Source: Perlabentimonas sp034006965 (GTDB taxonomy: Bacteria; Bacteroidota; Bacteroidia; Bacteroidales; Tenuifilaceae). From it: 35,088 nt of DNA. Under the pieces are notes generated by a model. It saw only the letters and a list, made by a program, of their open reading frames with translations, did not search any database and was not told the DNA's origin. Positions 17,370-26,368 of the stretch are shown in pieces; position 1 is the first letter of the stretch, and every line of letters begins with the position of its first letter. The stretch lies in the NCBI GenBank assembly GCA_034006965.1, contig JAVERU010000016.1, positions 1-35,088 of the forward strand. Direction: 5' to 3'. The translations under genes were made by a program, and so were the position numbers.

Positions 17370-17777
17370 CTATAGATTTACCTCCTCGGCAAACACAAGG
17401 AACCACTTACGCTTAATTACCTCGAATCGGAACTCAACGCTAAAGCCCGAATTGTCAATCCATGATTTTTGGGTAAACGATCTTGGTTGCTGGTCGTAGC
17501 TAACGTTAAATACCGATGTGTCGACCTCGAACACAGGAATGGTAAGTGTTGTCCAATTCTGCAATGTCCAATCTTGCTCACCCGTGCTGTCCACCTTTTT
17601 CCCCTGCAAAGGAAAATGTATGCGAGAGTGCTGAAAAGCTGTATCGTTATGAAACTTTTGATAAAAACTCTCGAAGCTTTCTGTCCGACTGAATATACGC
17701 TGTGTTGAACACCCGCTCCACAAAAAGGTTATCATGGCAAACACAACAAACACAAATACAATCTTATGCTTTCTCAT
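17370..17777 (-). CDS. DUF4348 family lipoprotein
   Basis: This 135-residue protein has a Lys-rich start, a hydrophobic signal segment (about 5-20) and a lipobox ending in Cys23 (L-W-S-G-C). The mature part contains F-E-S-F-Y-Q-K-F-H-N-D-T-A-F-Q-H-S-R-I and F-P-L, as in the Bacteroidales DUF4348 family. Function is unknown. The residues after Cys (S-T-Q-R) are not acidic, so surface export is not indicated. It overlaps the end of the glycosyltransferase gene by 14 nt and is the last gene of the three-gene operon 20091-17370. Confidence 0.85.
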   Translation of the reverse strand: MRKHKIVFVFVVFAMITFLWSGCSTQRIFSRTESFESFYQKFHNDTAFQHSRIHFPLQGKKVDSTGEQDWTLQNWTTLTIPVFEVDTSVFNVSYDQQPRSFTQKSWIDNSGFSVEFRFEVIKRKWFLVFAEEVNL

Positions 17778-18870
17778 TCGTCAAGCTATTAAAAAGGTTA
17801 ACGTACCTATCCACAACAACACTCCATGTGTAATGTTCTTTCACTCTTTCAATACAACGTTCTGCCATTGCATATCGTGCAATACCATCAGCATTCCAGG
17901 CTTCATTTATTCTCTCCAGGAGATCTTCAGGGCTGTTAAAAAAAAATCCGCAGTGGTTAAGAGTCTCGCGGTTATAGACATTATCGCTGGCAACCACCAT
18001 ACACCCAGCGGCCATGGCGTCGAGCAACGAAGGGTTTGTTCCGCCCACGGTATGCCCATGGTAATACACCCTACAGTATTTACGGAGGGTATTGAGTGAG
18101 GATTGGTTATACACTCCACCGGCAAAAACAACATTTTTAAATCCAGAGAACCGTTTCATTATCGCCTTACCATATGGTGTTTCAAGCCCTCCAACCACCA
18201 CTAGCTTCTTATTCAAAGCATTAAATGCTTTGAGGGCCTGTTCAATCCTGTTCTCGGGTTCAATCCTAGCGATTAGTAGTCCATACTCCATGGGCTGGAG
18301 GCTATGTTTTTCTAAAACAACATCATCTAACCCAACCTCGTCGTCATTAGCTCCGTAGGGTATGTACACCGATTTTTTGTTGTATTGATTTATTAGGTAG
18401 AGCTGGATAGCCTGGCTGTCGGCAACCAGGGTGTTGCAAAACTTAACGGCTAGCATTTCTGATAGCTTTAGCATTGAACGAGCAAAAAATCCCCACTTTT
18501 CCCTTTTCCACTCCAACCCGTCCATATTCACAACCAGATGGTGTCTAAACCTTCGCGAGAAGAAGGGTAAGAAAATAGAGGGGCTATGCCCGCAGCAAAG
18601 AGCCACATCAAAGTTTTGATGCTTTAGGTTGTGCAAAGTGGAGAGGTTGTACTGAACCCTTTGCAAGTTCTGGGGCAATAGCCCAAAAACCTTCACCCCA
18701 AATCGAGCTACCGATTCAAAAGGTTCAAGGTGAGCGGTTGTTTGGTGCGGCTGAAAAACGGTTACAGCAAAGCCTTTGGCTGCTAACCTAACCGATATAT
18801 TCTCGGCAAAGGCTTCGAACCCTCCATAAGCATTGGGAATACCCTTAGTACCAACGATAGCAATTTTCAA
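17764..18870 (-). CDS. DUF1972-type glycosyltransferase (GT4-like)
   Basis: This 368-residue protein opens with M-K-I-A-I-V-G-T-K-G-I-P and G-G-F-E, the DUF1972 N-terminal nucleotide-sugar glycosyltransferase domain (about 1-170). G-L-E-W-K-R-E-K-W (118-126) and P-Y-G-A-N (171-175) follow. A Rossmann-like C-terminal GT1 domain has G-T-N-P-S-L-L-D-A-M-A-A-G, the donor-binding loop. Relatives are often called rhamnosyltransferases in polysaccharide synthesis; donor and acceptor are unknown here. The start codon is TTG (18870), chosen because it gives the family's exact N terminus. It lies 3 nt after the kinase stop, so expression is coupled. It stands alone without other polysaccharide genes. 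Confidence 0.9.
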   Translation of the reverse strand: MKIAIVGTKGIPNAYGGFEAFAENISVRLAAKGFAVTVFQPHQTTAHLEPFESVARFGVKVFGLLPQNLQRVQYNLSTLHNLKHQNFDVALCCGHSPSIFLPFFSRRFRHHLVVNMDGLEWKREKWGFFARSMLKLSEMLAVKFCNTLVADSQAIQLYLINQYNKKSVYIPYGANDDEVGLDDVVLEKHSLQPMEYGLLIARIEPENRIEQALKAFNALNKKLVVVGGLETPYGKAIMKRFSGFKNVVFAGGVYNQSSLNTLRKYCRVYYHGHTVGGTNPSLLDAMAAGCMVVASDNVYNRETLNHCGFFFNSPEDLLERINEAWNADGIARYAMAERCIERVKEHYTWSVVVDRYVNLFNSLTNEKA

Positions 18871-18873
18871 GGA

Positions 18874-20091
18874 CTAAACGGACTCTAGGTTTTTATCGGA
18901 TTTTGGAACGGTAAACATAAAGCTGCTCCCCTTACCAAGGGCGCTTTCAACCCAAATTTTCCCTCCATTACGCTCCACAAACTCATGGCATAGAATTAGC
19001 CCCAAACCGGTTCCCTTCTCCTGTGAGGTGCCAATGGTGGTTGGGTTTGAATCGATCTTAAATAATTTTTTTTGATCATACTCGCTAATGCCAATACCGT
19101 TATCAGCAATGGTTACTAGCCAAAACTCGTTGTAAGGTTTAACCGAAACAGAAACGATACCATCTACAGCGGTAAACTTTATGGCATTGGTTAGCAGGTT
19201 ACGAACAACTGCCGTTATTTGGTTTGTATCAACAAATGCAATGCACTCTTCGCAAAGCGACATCTCGATATTAATGCCCTTGCTTACAGCATTTCCGTCA
19301 AGCAGCTCAACGCTATCCTTAATAATATCTTTGAGGTTAACGAATTGTGGTTTAAGGGGCATCCGGCCGGTTTGCACCATCGACCACTGAAGCAGGTTCT
19401 CAAGCAGGTTGAAAGTGCTATTTGAGTATTTATAGATTTGTTTAATGAAGTTTTTGAGGCTTTCCGAATCGAAGGTTTCAAACTCACGGGCCAACAGCTC
19501 GCTTAACCCCAAAACGGTGCTGAATGGGTTTTTTAGATCATGTGCAATTATGGCAAAGAACTTATCCTTGGTGGAGTTCAATGCCTCTAGCTCGGCGCGC
19601 TGTTTTTCAAGCTCCTTAGCTTGATTCTCAATCTCAATGTTCTTCTGGGTAAGCTCGGCTTCCAGCTTATTGTAATCCCTAAGTCTTAACACAAGGGCCT
19701 TAAGCATACCCTGTGAGATATGGGGAAGTTTTTCAATTAAAGTGTAAAACACCCTCTGCTCGAGCCTCAGTAGTTCGGTGGGCTCAACAGCGGTTACGGT
19801 TGCACTGCGGGGGGTTGAATCAACTAATGAGTACTCTCCGAAATACTGATTCTTTGAAAAATGAGCAAAAATATGATCGCCAGAATGAACCTTCACCTTA
19901 CCCGATACCACAAGGTAAAGGGAGTAGTCCTTCTCGCCCTTACTGAACAGAACCTCATTGGTTTTAATTGTTTTTGGTGTAAGCGCCTCGGCCAAATCGA
20001 CAAGTAACGTACTATCGAGATCTTTAAAAATTGAGATAGACTTGAGCAGCTTTAACCTAGCGTGTATATCACCAGTAGATTTAATGGTCAT
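18874..20091 (-). CDS. Cyclic-nucleotide-binding-domain sensor histidine kinase
   Basis: This 405-residue protein has no membrane segment. An N-terminal cNMP-binding (CRP-like) domain (about 18-130) has F-G-E-Y-S-L then P-R-S-A-T-V, very close to the phosphate-binding cassette. A coiled coil (about 140-175) leads to HisKA with His184 in A-H-D-L-K-N-P-F, then an HATPase domain with Asn302 in the N box, D-N-G-I-G-I (330-335) and G-T-G-L-G-L (360-365). It is therefore a cytosolic kinase probably controlled by a cyclic nucleotide; ligand identity is inference. No response regulator lies next to it. It is the first gene of the operon with the glycosyltransferase and the DUF4348 lipoprotein. Confidence 0.93.
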   Translation of the reverse strand: MTIKSTGDIHARLKLLKSISIFKDLDSTLLVDLAEALTPKTIKTNEVLFSKGEKDYSLYLVVSGKVKVHSGDHIFAHFSKNQYFGEYSLVDSTPRSATVTAVEPTELLRLEQRVFYTLIEKLPHISQGMLKALVLRLRDYNKLEAELTQKNIEIENQAKELEKQRAELEALNSTKDKFFAIIAHDLKNPFSTVLGLSELLAREFETFDSESLKNFIKQIYKYSNSTFNLLENLLQWSMVQTGRMPLKPQFVNLKDIIKDSVELLDGNAVSKGINIEMSLCEECIAFVDTNQITAVVRNLLTNAIKFTAVDGIVSVSVKPYNEFWLVTIADNGIGISEYDQKKLFKIDSNPTTIGTSQEKGTGLGLILCHEFVERNGGKIWVESALGKGSSFMFTVPKSDKNLESV

Positions 20092-20269
20092 TAGGTATCA
20101 TGGTGTTGTATGGTGGTTAAGTTAATTTTAGCAAGGGTATTGCTCAAAAAGCTCTGGGTTAATCCTCAGGCAAAAGCAAAAATAATTAAAAAATGATAGT
20201 ATTCTGATTTTTTAAGGCCAAATCTGCTTTTTGCTCCAATAGAGCATTTAATTAACAGTAGTGTCCGGT

Positions 20270-20440
20270 AAACCTTTTAAAGATTTCTCCCCTCGGTCGA
20301 AATGACAGGCTATTCATAATGTTTGGAGAGGGGGGGCTTGGTGGCGGCTTCGCCCCCACCAAGCCCCCCCCTCTCCCCTTCAATTTATAACGCACTGTCA
20401 TCCTGAACGTAACGCAGTGGAGTGAAGGATCTTATTTTGT
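20270..20440. repeat. REP-like composite palindrome
   Basis: A near-perfect G/C hairpin of about 23 bp (20325-20376; GGAGAGGGGGGGCTTGGTGG pairs with its complement, one mismatch and one extra C, short loop around GCTTCG) is flanked by two arms that are imperfect inverted copies of each other. The left arm is AAGATTTCTCCCCTCGGTCG (20280-20299) followed by AAATGACAG; the right arm begins CTGTCATCCTGAACG near 20395 and ends GAAGGATCTT at 20433. Such TGTCAT...GGATCT units are scattered between genes in many Bacteroidota. It lies in the divergent region between the cNMP kinase and the Cache sensor; the remaining ~300 nt show nothing else. Confidence 0.8.
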
Positions 20441-20562
20441 AGCATTAATTTCCCTGGACAACAATGTTTAATAAAGTAATAAAATGAACAAACTGTGCGT
20501 TCGATATCCTATTTTTTGCTATGTTTAAAGCTTGATACCATAATCCAACAACCATCCTTGTT

Positions 20563-22854
20563 ATGAAGATTAAGCTCAATGTTCGACAGAAAATATCCGT
20601 TTTTGTTCTGGGCGTGGCCTTGATTCTGTTTGCAGTAACCATTGGCTATTTCTCAACCACATCGCAAAGGGCAGCACGAAAAAATCTCACCAGCCTTACC
20701 ATCTCATACACGGACCATTACGCTATGGTTATTGAGAGCTGGCTAAATAGCGATATTGCAGTAGCCCGAACTATGTCAAGCACATTTCTTGAGCATAAGC
20801 AGCTACCCTTTGAGCAGTGGCGCGAGCTAATCATGGGTATGTATCGACAGGTAATGATTACCAACCCCCATTTTGACGCCATATGGGATAGCTGGGAGCT
20901 TACCTACCTCGACCCCAACTGGGACAAACCCTACGGTAGGTGGCTCCACATTATCACACGACAGAATGGTAGGCTTGTGTCTAGGTACGAGCAGCGAAGC
21001 ATTGAGGGCGACCCCGCTGCTTACGGAGCGCTTAAAGCCTCGGCTAAAGAATCGGTTATTGAACCCTACGTTTCTGACTTTCAGCAGGGAGGATTAATGA
21101 CCTCGCTTGTGACTCCCATGAACATTAGCGGTCGATTTATAGGGGTAGTGGGTATCGACCTTTTTCTTGGCCGATTTCAAGAGCTTATAGCCAGCATTAA
21201 ACCATACGATGAAGGAAACGCATTCCTAATTTCCAACCAGGGAACATTCGTAGCACATGCCGATACCAGCATCTTTTCTCGCAAAATACAAGAGGTATTC
21301 CCCAACCTTGTGGAGCAACAGCAAATAATGCATAGAATAAAAAGGGGGCAAAAATTCAGCTTTACGCACAAAGACGAAGCAGGCGAAAGCTACTTTTACA
21401 GCTTTAGCCCAATTGCTGTTGGAAGAACAGAAACCCCGTGGTCTCTGGGCATGGCAATACCTGAGCGAACCATCCTAAAGGATGCCAACAAGAGCTACAA
21501 CACAGGGCTAATGGTAGGGGTAATCGGCATGATCGTACTTGTAATTACTGTCATCCTCCTTGCCGACAGCATAACCAAACCCATAAAGCATATCACCCGC
21601 CTGCTAGAGGATCTTGCACACGGAAGAATCGATCGGGGTATGCACGTACAGCTTAACACCGGCGATGAGGTTGCCCGCATGGGCGATGCGCTTAACAAGT
21701 CGATTGATGGGCTACTGGCCAAGACAGAATTTGCCAAAAGCATTGAGGAGGGCAAGCTCGACTCGGAGCTTACCCTTTTGAGCAACGAGGATGTGCTGGG
21801 CAAATCGCTACTCGATATGCGCGAGAGCCTAAGAAAGGCAAAGGAGGATGAGCGGCAAAGAAAGGTGGAAGATGATAAACGGCGCTGGATAAATGAAGGT
21901 TTGGCCAAGTTTGGCGATATTCTGAGGCAGAATAACGACAACCTATCCAGATTAAGCGAGGAAATAATTAAAAACCTAGTATGGTACCTAAAGGCCGATC
22001 TGGGTGGTATTTTTGTGAAAAACGAGAATAATACCCCTGTAACATACGATTTAGCTGCATCCTTTGCTTATGACAGGAATAGGTTTCTCAACAAATCGTT
22101 TGAGCTGGGCGATGGGCTAATTGGCACATGTGCCGCCGAAAAAGGTACGATATACCTAAAAGAATTGCCCGAGAACTATGTGGAGATAAGATCAGGCCTT
22201 GGAACCACCAACCCAAATAACGTGCTAATTGTCCCACTGATTATAGAGGGTGAAGTGATGGGCGTTACTGAGATTGCATCACTCAAGATACTCGAGCCAT
22301 TCGAAATTGAATTTGTTGAAATAATTGGTGAGAGTATTGCATCAACCCTTCGAACCGTTAGGGTTAACCAAAGAACTACCGAACTTCTTCAAAAATCGCA
22401 GGAACAAGCCGAGGTAATGGCCGCCCAGGAAGAGGAGATGCGGCAAAACCTTGAGGAGCTGCAAGCCACGCAGGAAGAGGCTACTCGTAAATCGATCGAA
22501 ATGGAGGGCATAATTGAAGCATTAAATGCATCGGCCTACGTAATGGAATACGACTCCAAAGGAAAGATCATTAACATCAACGATGCGTACCTTGACCTGC
22601 TCGGGTTAAAACGGTCCGAAACCATTGGCACGCATCACTCCGATAATCTGGTCCTCACAGAACAGCAACGTATGCATTACGAGGAGTTTTGGTCAAACCT
22701 GCGCAAAGGTGAAGTTCAAAAACAAACTACCCGTGTGAATATATCTGGTAAAGAGTTTGTTTTCCTCGAAACCTATACCCCAATTAGAGACGCCAATGGT
22801 AAGGTATACAAAATTTTGAAGGTGGCAACCGACATAACCAACGCTACTGACTAA
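20563..22854 (+). CDS. Cache-HAMP-GAF-PAS membrane sensor without an output domain
   Basis: This 763-residue protein has a transmembrane helix (about 11-30), a periplasmic double Cache ligand-binding region (about 40-305, with W-D-K-P-Y-G-R-W and the G-V-V-G-I-D-L strand), a second transmembrane helix (about 314-334), a HAMP linker (about 335-390), a cytoplasmic GAF domain (about 450-600), a Glu/Gln-rich coiled coil (605-645) and a C-terminal PAS domain (650-760). It then stops: no HisKA, HATPase, GGDEF or methyl-accepting domain. TAA closes the frame cleanly and the downstream DNA shows no kinase remnant, so it does not look like a recent truncation. It may work through a separate partner protein. 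Family architecture is clear; ligand and partner are unknown. Confidence 0.9.
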   Translation: MKIKLNVRQKISVFVLGVALILFAVTIGYFSTTSQRAARKNLTSLTISYTDHYAMVIESWLNSDIAVARTMSSTFLEHKQLPFEQWRELIMGMYRQVMITNPHFDAIWDSWELTYLDPNWDKPYGRWLHIITRQNGRLVSRYEQRSIEGDPAAYGALKASAKESVIEPYVSDFQQGGLMTSLVTPMNISGRFIGVVGIDLFLGRFQELIASIKPYDEGNAFLISNQGTFVAHADTSIFSRKIQEVFPNLVEQQQIMHRIKRGQKFSFTHKDEAGESYFYSFSPIAVGRTETPWSLGMAIPERTILKDANKSYNTGLMVGVIGMIVLVITVILLADSITKPIKHITRLLEDLAHGRIDRGMHVQLNTGDEVARMGDALNKSIDGLLAKTEFAKSIEEGKLDSELTLLSNEDVLGKSLLDMRESLRKAKEDERQRKVEDDKRRWINEGLAKFGDILRQNNDNLSRLSEEIIKNLVWYLKADLGGIFVKNENNTPVTYDLAASFAYDRNRFLNKSFELGDGLIGTCAAEKGTIYLKELPENYVEIRSGLGTTNPNNVLIVPLIIEGEVMGVTEIASLKILEPFEIEFVEIIGESIASTLRTVRVNQRTTELLQKSQEQAEVMAAQEEEMRQNLEELQATQEEATRKSIEMEGIIEALNASAYVMEYDSKGKIININDAYLDLLGLKRSETIGTHHSDNLVLTEQQRMHYEEFWSNLRKGEVQKQTTRVNISGKEFVFLETYTPIRDANGKVYKILKVATDITNATD

Positions 22855-23070
22855 AAGCAGGATTAAACTCATGCGCCATACCACTACCTTTTGCTATTTT
22901 TTGAACAGATTAGCCCCATTGCCCTGAGTATACTCCGTTCAATTGCTACTGTCGCCAGAGATGCTTGGGGTCTAGTTTTGACCACTGCTTACTGCACCCT
23001 TTAGCATCTATGCCTTTGGGGTTTCATTTATTTGCTGTGATATATCACCACACGTCAATAGAAAGTTGAG

Positions 23071-23100
23071 TTGCACACTATAGTATTTTAACTACATTTG
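23071..23100 (+). promoter_or_regulatory. Promoter of the endonuclease lipoprotein gene
   Basis: TTG (23071-23073), a 19-nt spacer and TACATTTG (23093-23100) form a full Bacteroidota -33/-7 pair, with the ATG 36 nt downstream. Spacing is identical to the rpiB promoter. The rest of the 281-nt gap upstream holds nothing recognisable. Confidence 0.7.
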
Positions 23101-23135
23101 GGGGCTATTAATATATATTTACCTATTCTTTTTTT

Positions 23136-24587
23136 ATGAAGCATTTAGTTTACAGGTTCTTATCAATTGCAATTATTGCTGCTCTCTTTTCCCTCTCAAG
23201 TTGTAACGAAGAAGAAAACACCCTTCCCTCACTAACCTCAACAGAGGTCTCAAACATCGAAGAGGATACTGCCATTCTTAAAAGTGCTGTCGACAGCGAT
23301 GGTGGTTTGCAGGTTACTGCACGCGGTTTTTGCTGGAGCATTTCAGAGTATCCAACGCTTGAAAACAACAACGGCTTTACCCAAGAGGGTGAGGGTGTTG
23401 GCGATTTTACAAGTACAATTTCCCAACTATCACCCAACACAAGCTACCAAGTTAGGTCGTATGGAACCAATATGCTGGGAACATCATATGGTGAGATTCA
23501 AACATTCTCAACCTCAATGGCATTGCCTGCGGTTTCAACCGTAAGCGTTTCTTCAGTAACTTGGAATGCAGCCGCCGTAGCAGGTGATGCAACTTCGGGA
23601 GGGGGTGGCGATATTACAGAGCGTGGCTTTTGCTGGTCAACAGCAGAAGAACCCACAATTGACGACGAAAAGCTACAGGAGGGCGAAGGGCTGGGAGAGT
23701 TTTCTCTTATTCTCGAAGACCTTACTCCAGAGCAAACATACTACCTAAGAGCCTATGCCATAAATGCAAAAGGTGTTGCCTATGGCGAAACCATTAGCTT
23801 CACAACCCTGAAGGCACCTCTAAGCGTACCCGATAATCACCATATGCTACTGGGAAATCCCAGCTCTGCTACCGACAATATTCTTAACGCCAACGACTAC
23901 CTGATGGTAAAGGATCAGTACCATCTATCGTACAACAACACAACTCGAACAGCAAACTGGGTTAGCTGGCATTTGAACACCAGCTACTTGGGTGATGTAA
24001 AACGGCAAGATGATTTTAGAACTGACTACTCGCTACCATCCAGCTGGTACAGAGTCTCCAGCACATCATATTCGGGTTCTGGTTTCGACAGAGGACATCT
24101 CTGCCCCAGCGCAGATCGAACAGCTACCGTAGCGGCCAATTCGGAAACTTTTCTGATGACCAACATGATGCCACAGGCACCCAGTAACAACCAAGGTGTT
24201 TGGGCTGCCCTTGAGACCTACAGTAGAAACCTCGCAAAATCGGGAAAGGAGCTATACATCGTTGCTGGGCCACACGGGCAGGGTGGCGCTGGATCTAATG
24301 GATATGCTGAAACCATTGACAATGGTAATATTAGAGTGCCAAGCACCACTTGGAAAATAATTGTGGTGCTTAACAATGGCGACAACGACCTAGAGCGCAT
24401 AAACACCAACACCCGAGTAATTGCCGTTATCATGCCCAACACACAAGAGGTAGTTGGCACAAAGTGGTACGATTATAGGGTTAGCGTTAATGATATTGAG
24501 GAGCTAACAGGCTTCGATTTTCTATCGAATGTATCAACCAGCATACAGGAGGTAATTGAGGCGGTGGTGGATAATGTTCCGATTTAG
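23136..24587 (+). CDS. Secreted DNA/RNA non-specific endonuclease lipoprotein with two FN3-like repeats
   Basis: This 483-residue protein has a signal peptide and lipobox ending in Cys23 (F-S-L-S-S-C). The next residues N-E-E-E resemble the acidic export signal that places Bacteroidota lipoproteins on the cell surface. Two fibronectin-III-like repeats follow (about 32-126 and 132-224), each with R-G-F-C-W-S and ending Y-G-E...F-[ST]-T. The C-terminal NUC1 domain (about 235-470) has D-R-G-H (318-321, catalytic His321) and N-N-Q-G-V-W-A-A-L-E with the metal-binding Asn. It should cut DNA and RNA outside the cell, for nutrient use or against released DNA. It has its own promoter and terminator, so it is a single-gene unit. 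Confidence 0.93.
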   Translation: MKHLVYRFLSIAIIAALFSLSSCNEEENTLPSLTSTEVSNIEEDTAILKSAVDSDGGLQVTARGFCWSISEYPTLENNNGFTQEGEGVGDFTSTISQLSPNTSYQVRSYGTNMLGTSYGEIQTFSTSMALPAVSTVSVSSVTWNAAAVAGDATSGGGGDITERGFCWSTAEEPTIDDEKLQEGEGLGEFSLILEDLTPEQTYYLRAYAINAKGVAYGETISFTTLKAPLSVPDNHHMLLGNPSSATDNILNANDYLMVKDQYHLSYNNTTRTANWVSWHLNTSYLGDVKRQDDFRTDYSLPSSWYRVSSTSYSGSGFDRGHLCPSADRTATVAANSETFLMTNMMPQAPSNNQGVWAALETYSRNLAKSGKELYIVAGPHGQGGAGSNGYAETIDNGNIRVPSTTWKIIVVLNNGDNDLERINTNTRVIAVIMPNTQEVVGTKWYDYRVSVNDIEELTGFDFLSNVSTSIQEVIEAVVDNVPI

Positions 24588-24666
24588 GTTATAAACAGGC
24601 AAGCGATTTTATGAATGCAATCGGTAAAGTTCTTTCAATAAAACAGATGAATTGTATTGTTAAGAC

Positions 24667-24692
24667 AAAGAGGCCAGCCAGCCTCTTTTTTT
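24667..24692 (+). terminator. Rho-independent terminator after the endonuclease gene
   Basis: AAAGAGGC (24667-24674) pairs with GCCTCTTT (24681-24688) around a 6-nt loop and runs into a T tract. It separates the endonuclease gene from the Type I restriction locus. Confidence 0.85.
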
Positions 24693-24758
24693 GTTTATTA
24701 ATGTTCAATTTATCTCCATTTTAAGCAAAACAAAATGTAGTAGTTTGGCATAAATAGC

Positions 24759-24766
24759 TAATTTTG
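24759..24766 (+). promoter_or_regulatory. Candidate -7 element for hsdM
   Basis: TAATTTTG matches TAnnTTTG perfectly and lies 39 nt before the hsdM ATG. The nearest upstream TTTG (24744) is only 11 nt away, so the -33 part is weak. Confidence 0.5.
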
Positions 24767-24805
24767 AAGTGACACATTTTTTGCTAACACTTCACTCTCT
24801 CTATA

Positions 24806-26320
24806 ATGCTAGACACCAAAGACCTTGAAAAAACCCTGTGGGCAACCGCCGATAAGCTAAGAAATAATATGGATGCTGCCGAGTACAAGCACGTTGTACT
24901 AGGGCTAATCTTCCTAAAGTATATCTCCGATTCATTTGATGAGCTATACCAAAAACTAAAGGGCGACCCCCTATCCGACCCCGAGGATAAGGATGAGTAC
25001 CTTGCCGAGAACGTGTTCTTTGTTCCCTCATCAGCACGGTGGCAGTATCTACAATATGAGCGTGCTAAGCTACCCAGCATTGGTAAGGATATCGATGATG
25101 CCATGGAGGCCATTGAGAAGGAGAACCCTAGCCTTAAGGGGGTACTACCAAAAGACTATGCCCGACCCGCCCTTGATAAGAAACGGTTGGGTGAGCTGCT
25201 GGATATGATTGGCAACGTTGGTTTTAACCAGAAAGGGCATAGCAGCAAGGATTTGCTTGGCCGTGTGTATGAGTACTTCCTTGGCATGTTTGCCGATGCC
25301 GAGGGCAAGCGTGGTGGTCAGTTCTACACCCCACAGAGCATTGTAAAACTGCTTGTGGAGATGCTTGAACCCTACACGGGTAGAATATATGACGGTTGCT
25401 GTGGCTCAGGAGGTATGTTTGTGCAGAGCGAGAAGTTTCTCGATGCTCACGGGGGAAAGATTGGCGATATTGCAGTATATGGACAGGAGAGCAATCCTAC
25501 TACTTACAAACTCTGTAAGATGAACCTTGCCATCCGTGGTATTGATGCTAAGATTGAGCTGGGCGATACCTTCCATGCCGATAAGCATAAGGATTTAAAG
25601 GTCGATTACATAATGGCTAACCCACCCTTCAACATCTCCGACTGGGGAGGCGAGAGTTTACAGGATAGCCACCTATGGCGTTATGGAATCCCACCCGTGG
25701 GCAATGCCAACTATGCTTGGTTACAACTATTCATTAACAAGCTTAACCCAAGCGGAACGGCTGGCATTGTGCTGGCCAATGGCTCAATGACCACCAGCTC
25801 GGGCAACGAGGGTGAGATCAGAAAGGCAATGATACAGGAAGGTGTGGTTGACTGTATGGTTGCACTACCCACACAACTATTCTTTAACACACAAATACCC
25901 GCCTGCCTATGGTTCTTGGCAAGGAACAGGAAGAATCATAAGTTCAGGGATAGAAGCAACGAGATACTGTTTATTGATGCCAGAAAAATTGGTACAATGA
26001 CCAGCCGAAAGAACAAAGCCTTTACCGATGATGATATTGCCAAAATATCCAAAGCATACCACTCTTGGAGAAATAAGGACGGCAAGTATGAGGATGTAGC
26101 AGGTTTTTGCAAAGCAGCTACCATTGCCGAGGTGGAGGCCAACAACTTTGTGCTAACGCCTGGCCGATATGTGGGCACCGAGGATGTTGAGGGCGATGGA
26201 ATCCCCTTTGAGGAGAAGGTAAACGCCATTGCAACGGAGCTAAAGGAGCAGTTTGAGCAATCCAATGAGCTGCAAATCAAGATAAAGGAAAACCTTTTCA
26301 AGGTTGGAATAAAAATTTAA
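24806..26320 (+). CDS. hsdM: Type I restriction-modification DNA methyltransferase subunit
   Basis: This 504-residue protein is a gamma-type N6-adenine methyltransferase. It has an N-terminal HsdM helical domain (about 5-130), then R-G-G-Q-F-Y-T-P (169-176), SAM-binding motif I D-G-C-C-G-S-G-G (197-204) and catalytic N-P-P-F (272-275). The usual motif I starts D-P-A/T-C-G-S-G-G; the G-C here is a mild variant, as seen in some HsdM proteins. Two HsdM with one HsdS form the methylase; HsdR adds cleavage. It opens the Type I locus, but hsdS lies 3.5 kb away behind four accessory genes. Codon use and GC resemble hsdR and the core genes rather than the AT-rich KilA-N gene next to it. Confidence 0.96.
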   Translation: MLDTKDLEKTLWATADKLRNNMDAAEYKHVVLGLIFLKYISDSFDELYQKLKGDPLSDPEDKDEYLAENVFFVPSSARWQYLQYERAKLPSIGKDIDDAMEAIEKENPSLKGVLPKDYARPALDKKRLGELLDMIGNVGFNQKGHSSKDLLGRVYEYFLGMFADAEGKRGGQFYTPQSIVKLLVEMLEPYTGRIYDGCCGSGGMFVQSEKFLDAHGGKIGDIAVYGQESNPTTYKLCKMNLAIRGIDAKIELGDTFHADKHKDLKVDYIMANPPFNISDWGGESLQDSHLWRYGIPPVGNANYAWLQLFINKLNPSGTAGIVLANGSMTTSSGNEGEIRKAMIQEGVVDCMVALPTQLFFNTQIPACLWFLARNRKNHKFRDRSNEILFIDARKIGTMTSRKNKAFTDDDIAKISKAYHSWRNKDGKYEDVAGFCKAATIAEVEANNFVLTPGRYVGTEDVEGDGIPFEEKVNAIATELKEQFEQSNELQIKIKENLFKVGIKI

Positions 26321-26368
26321 GCAACCTTTGGTTTTGTGGCGATATTAGAAAATATTGATTACTGAAGT

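Noticed and set aside
20325..20376. Strong G/C hairpin as a transcription terminator
   Set aside because: It lies between two divergent genes, is not followed by a T tract on either strand, and its flanking arms are REP-like, so a repeat fits better.
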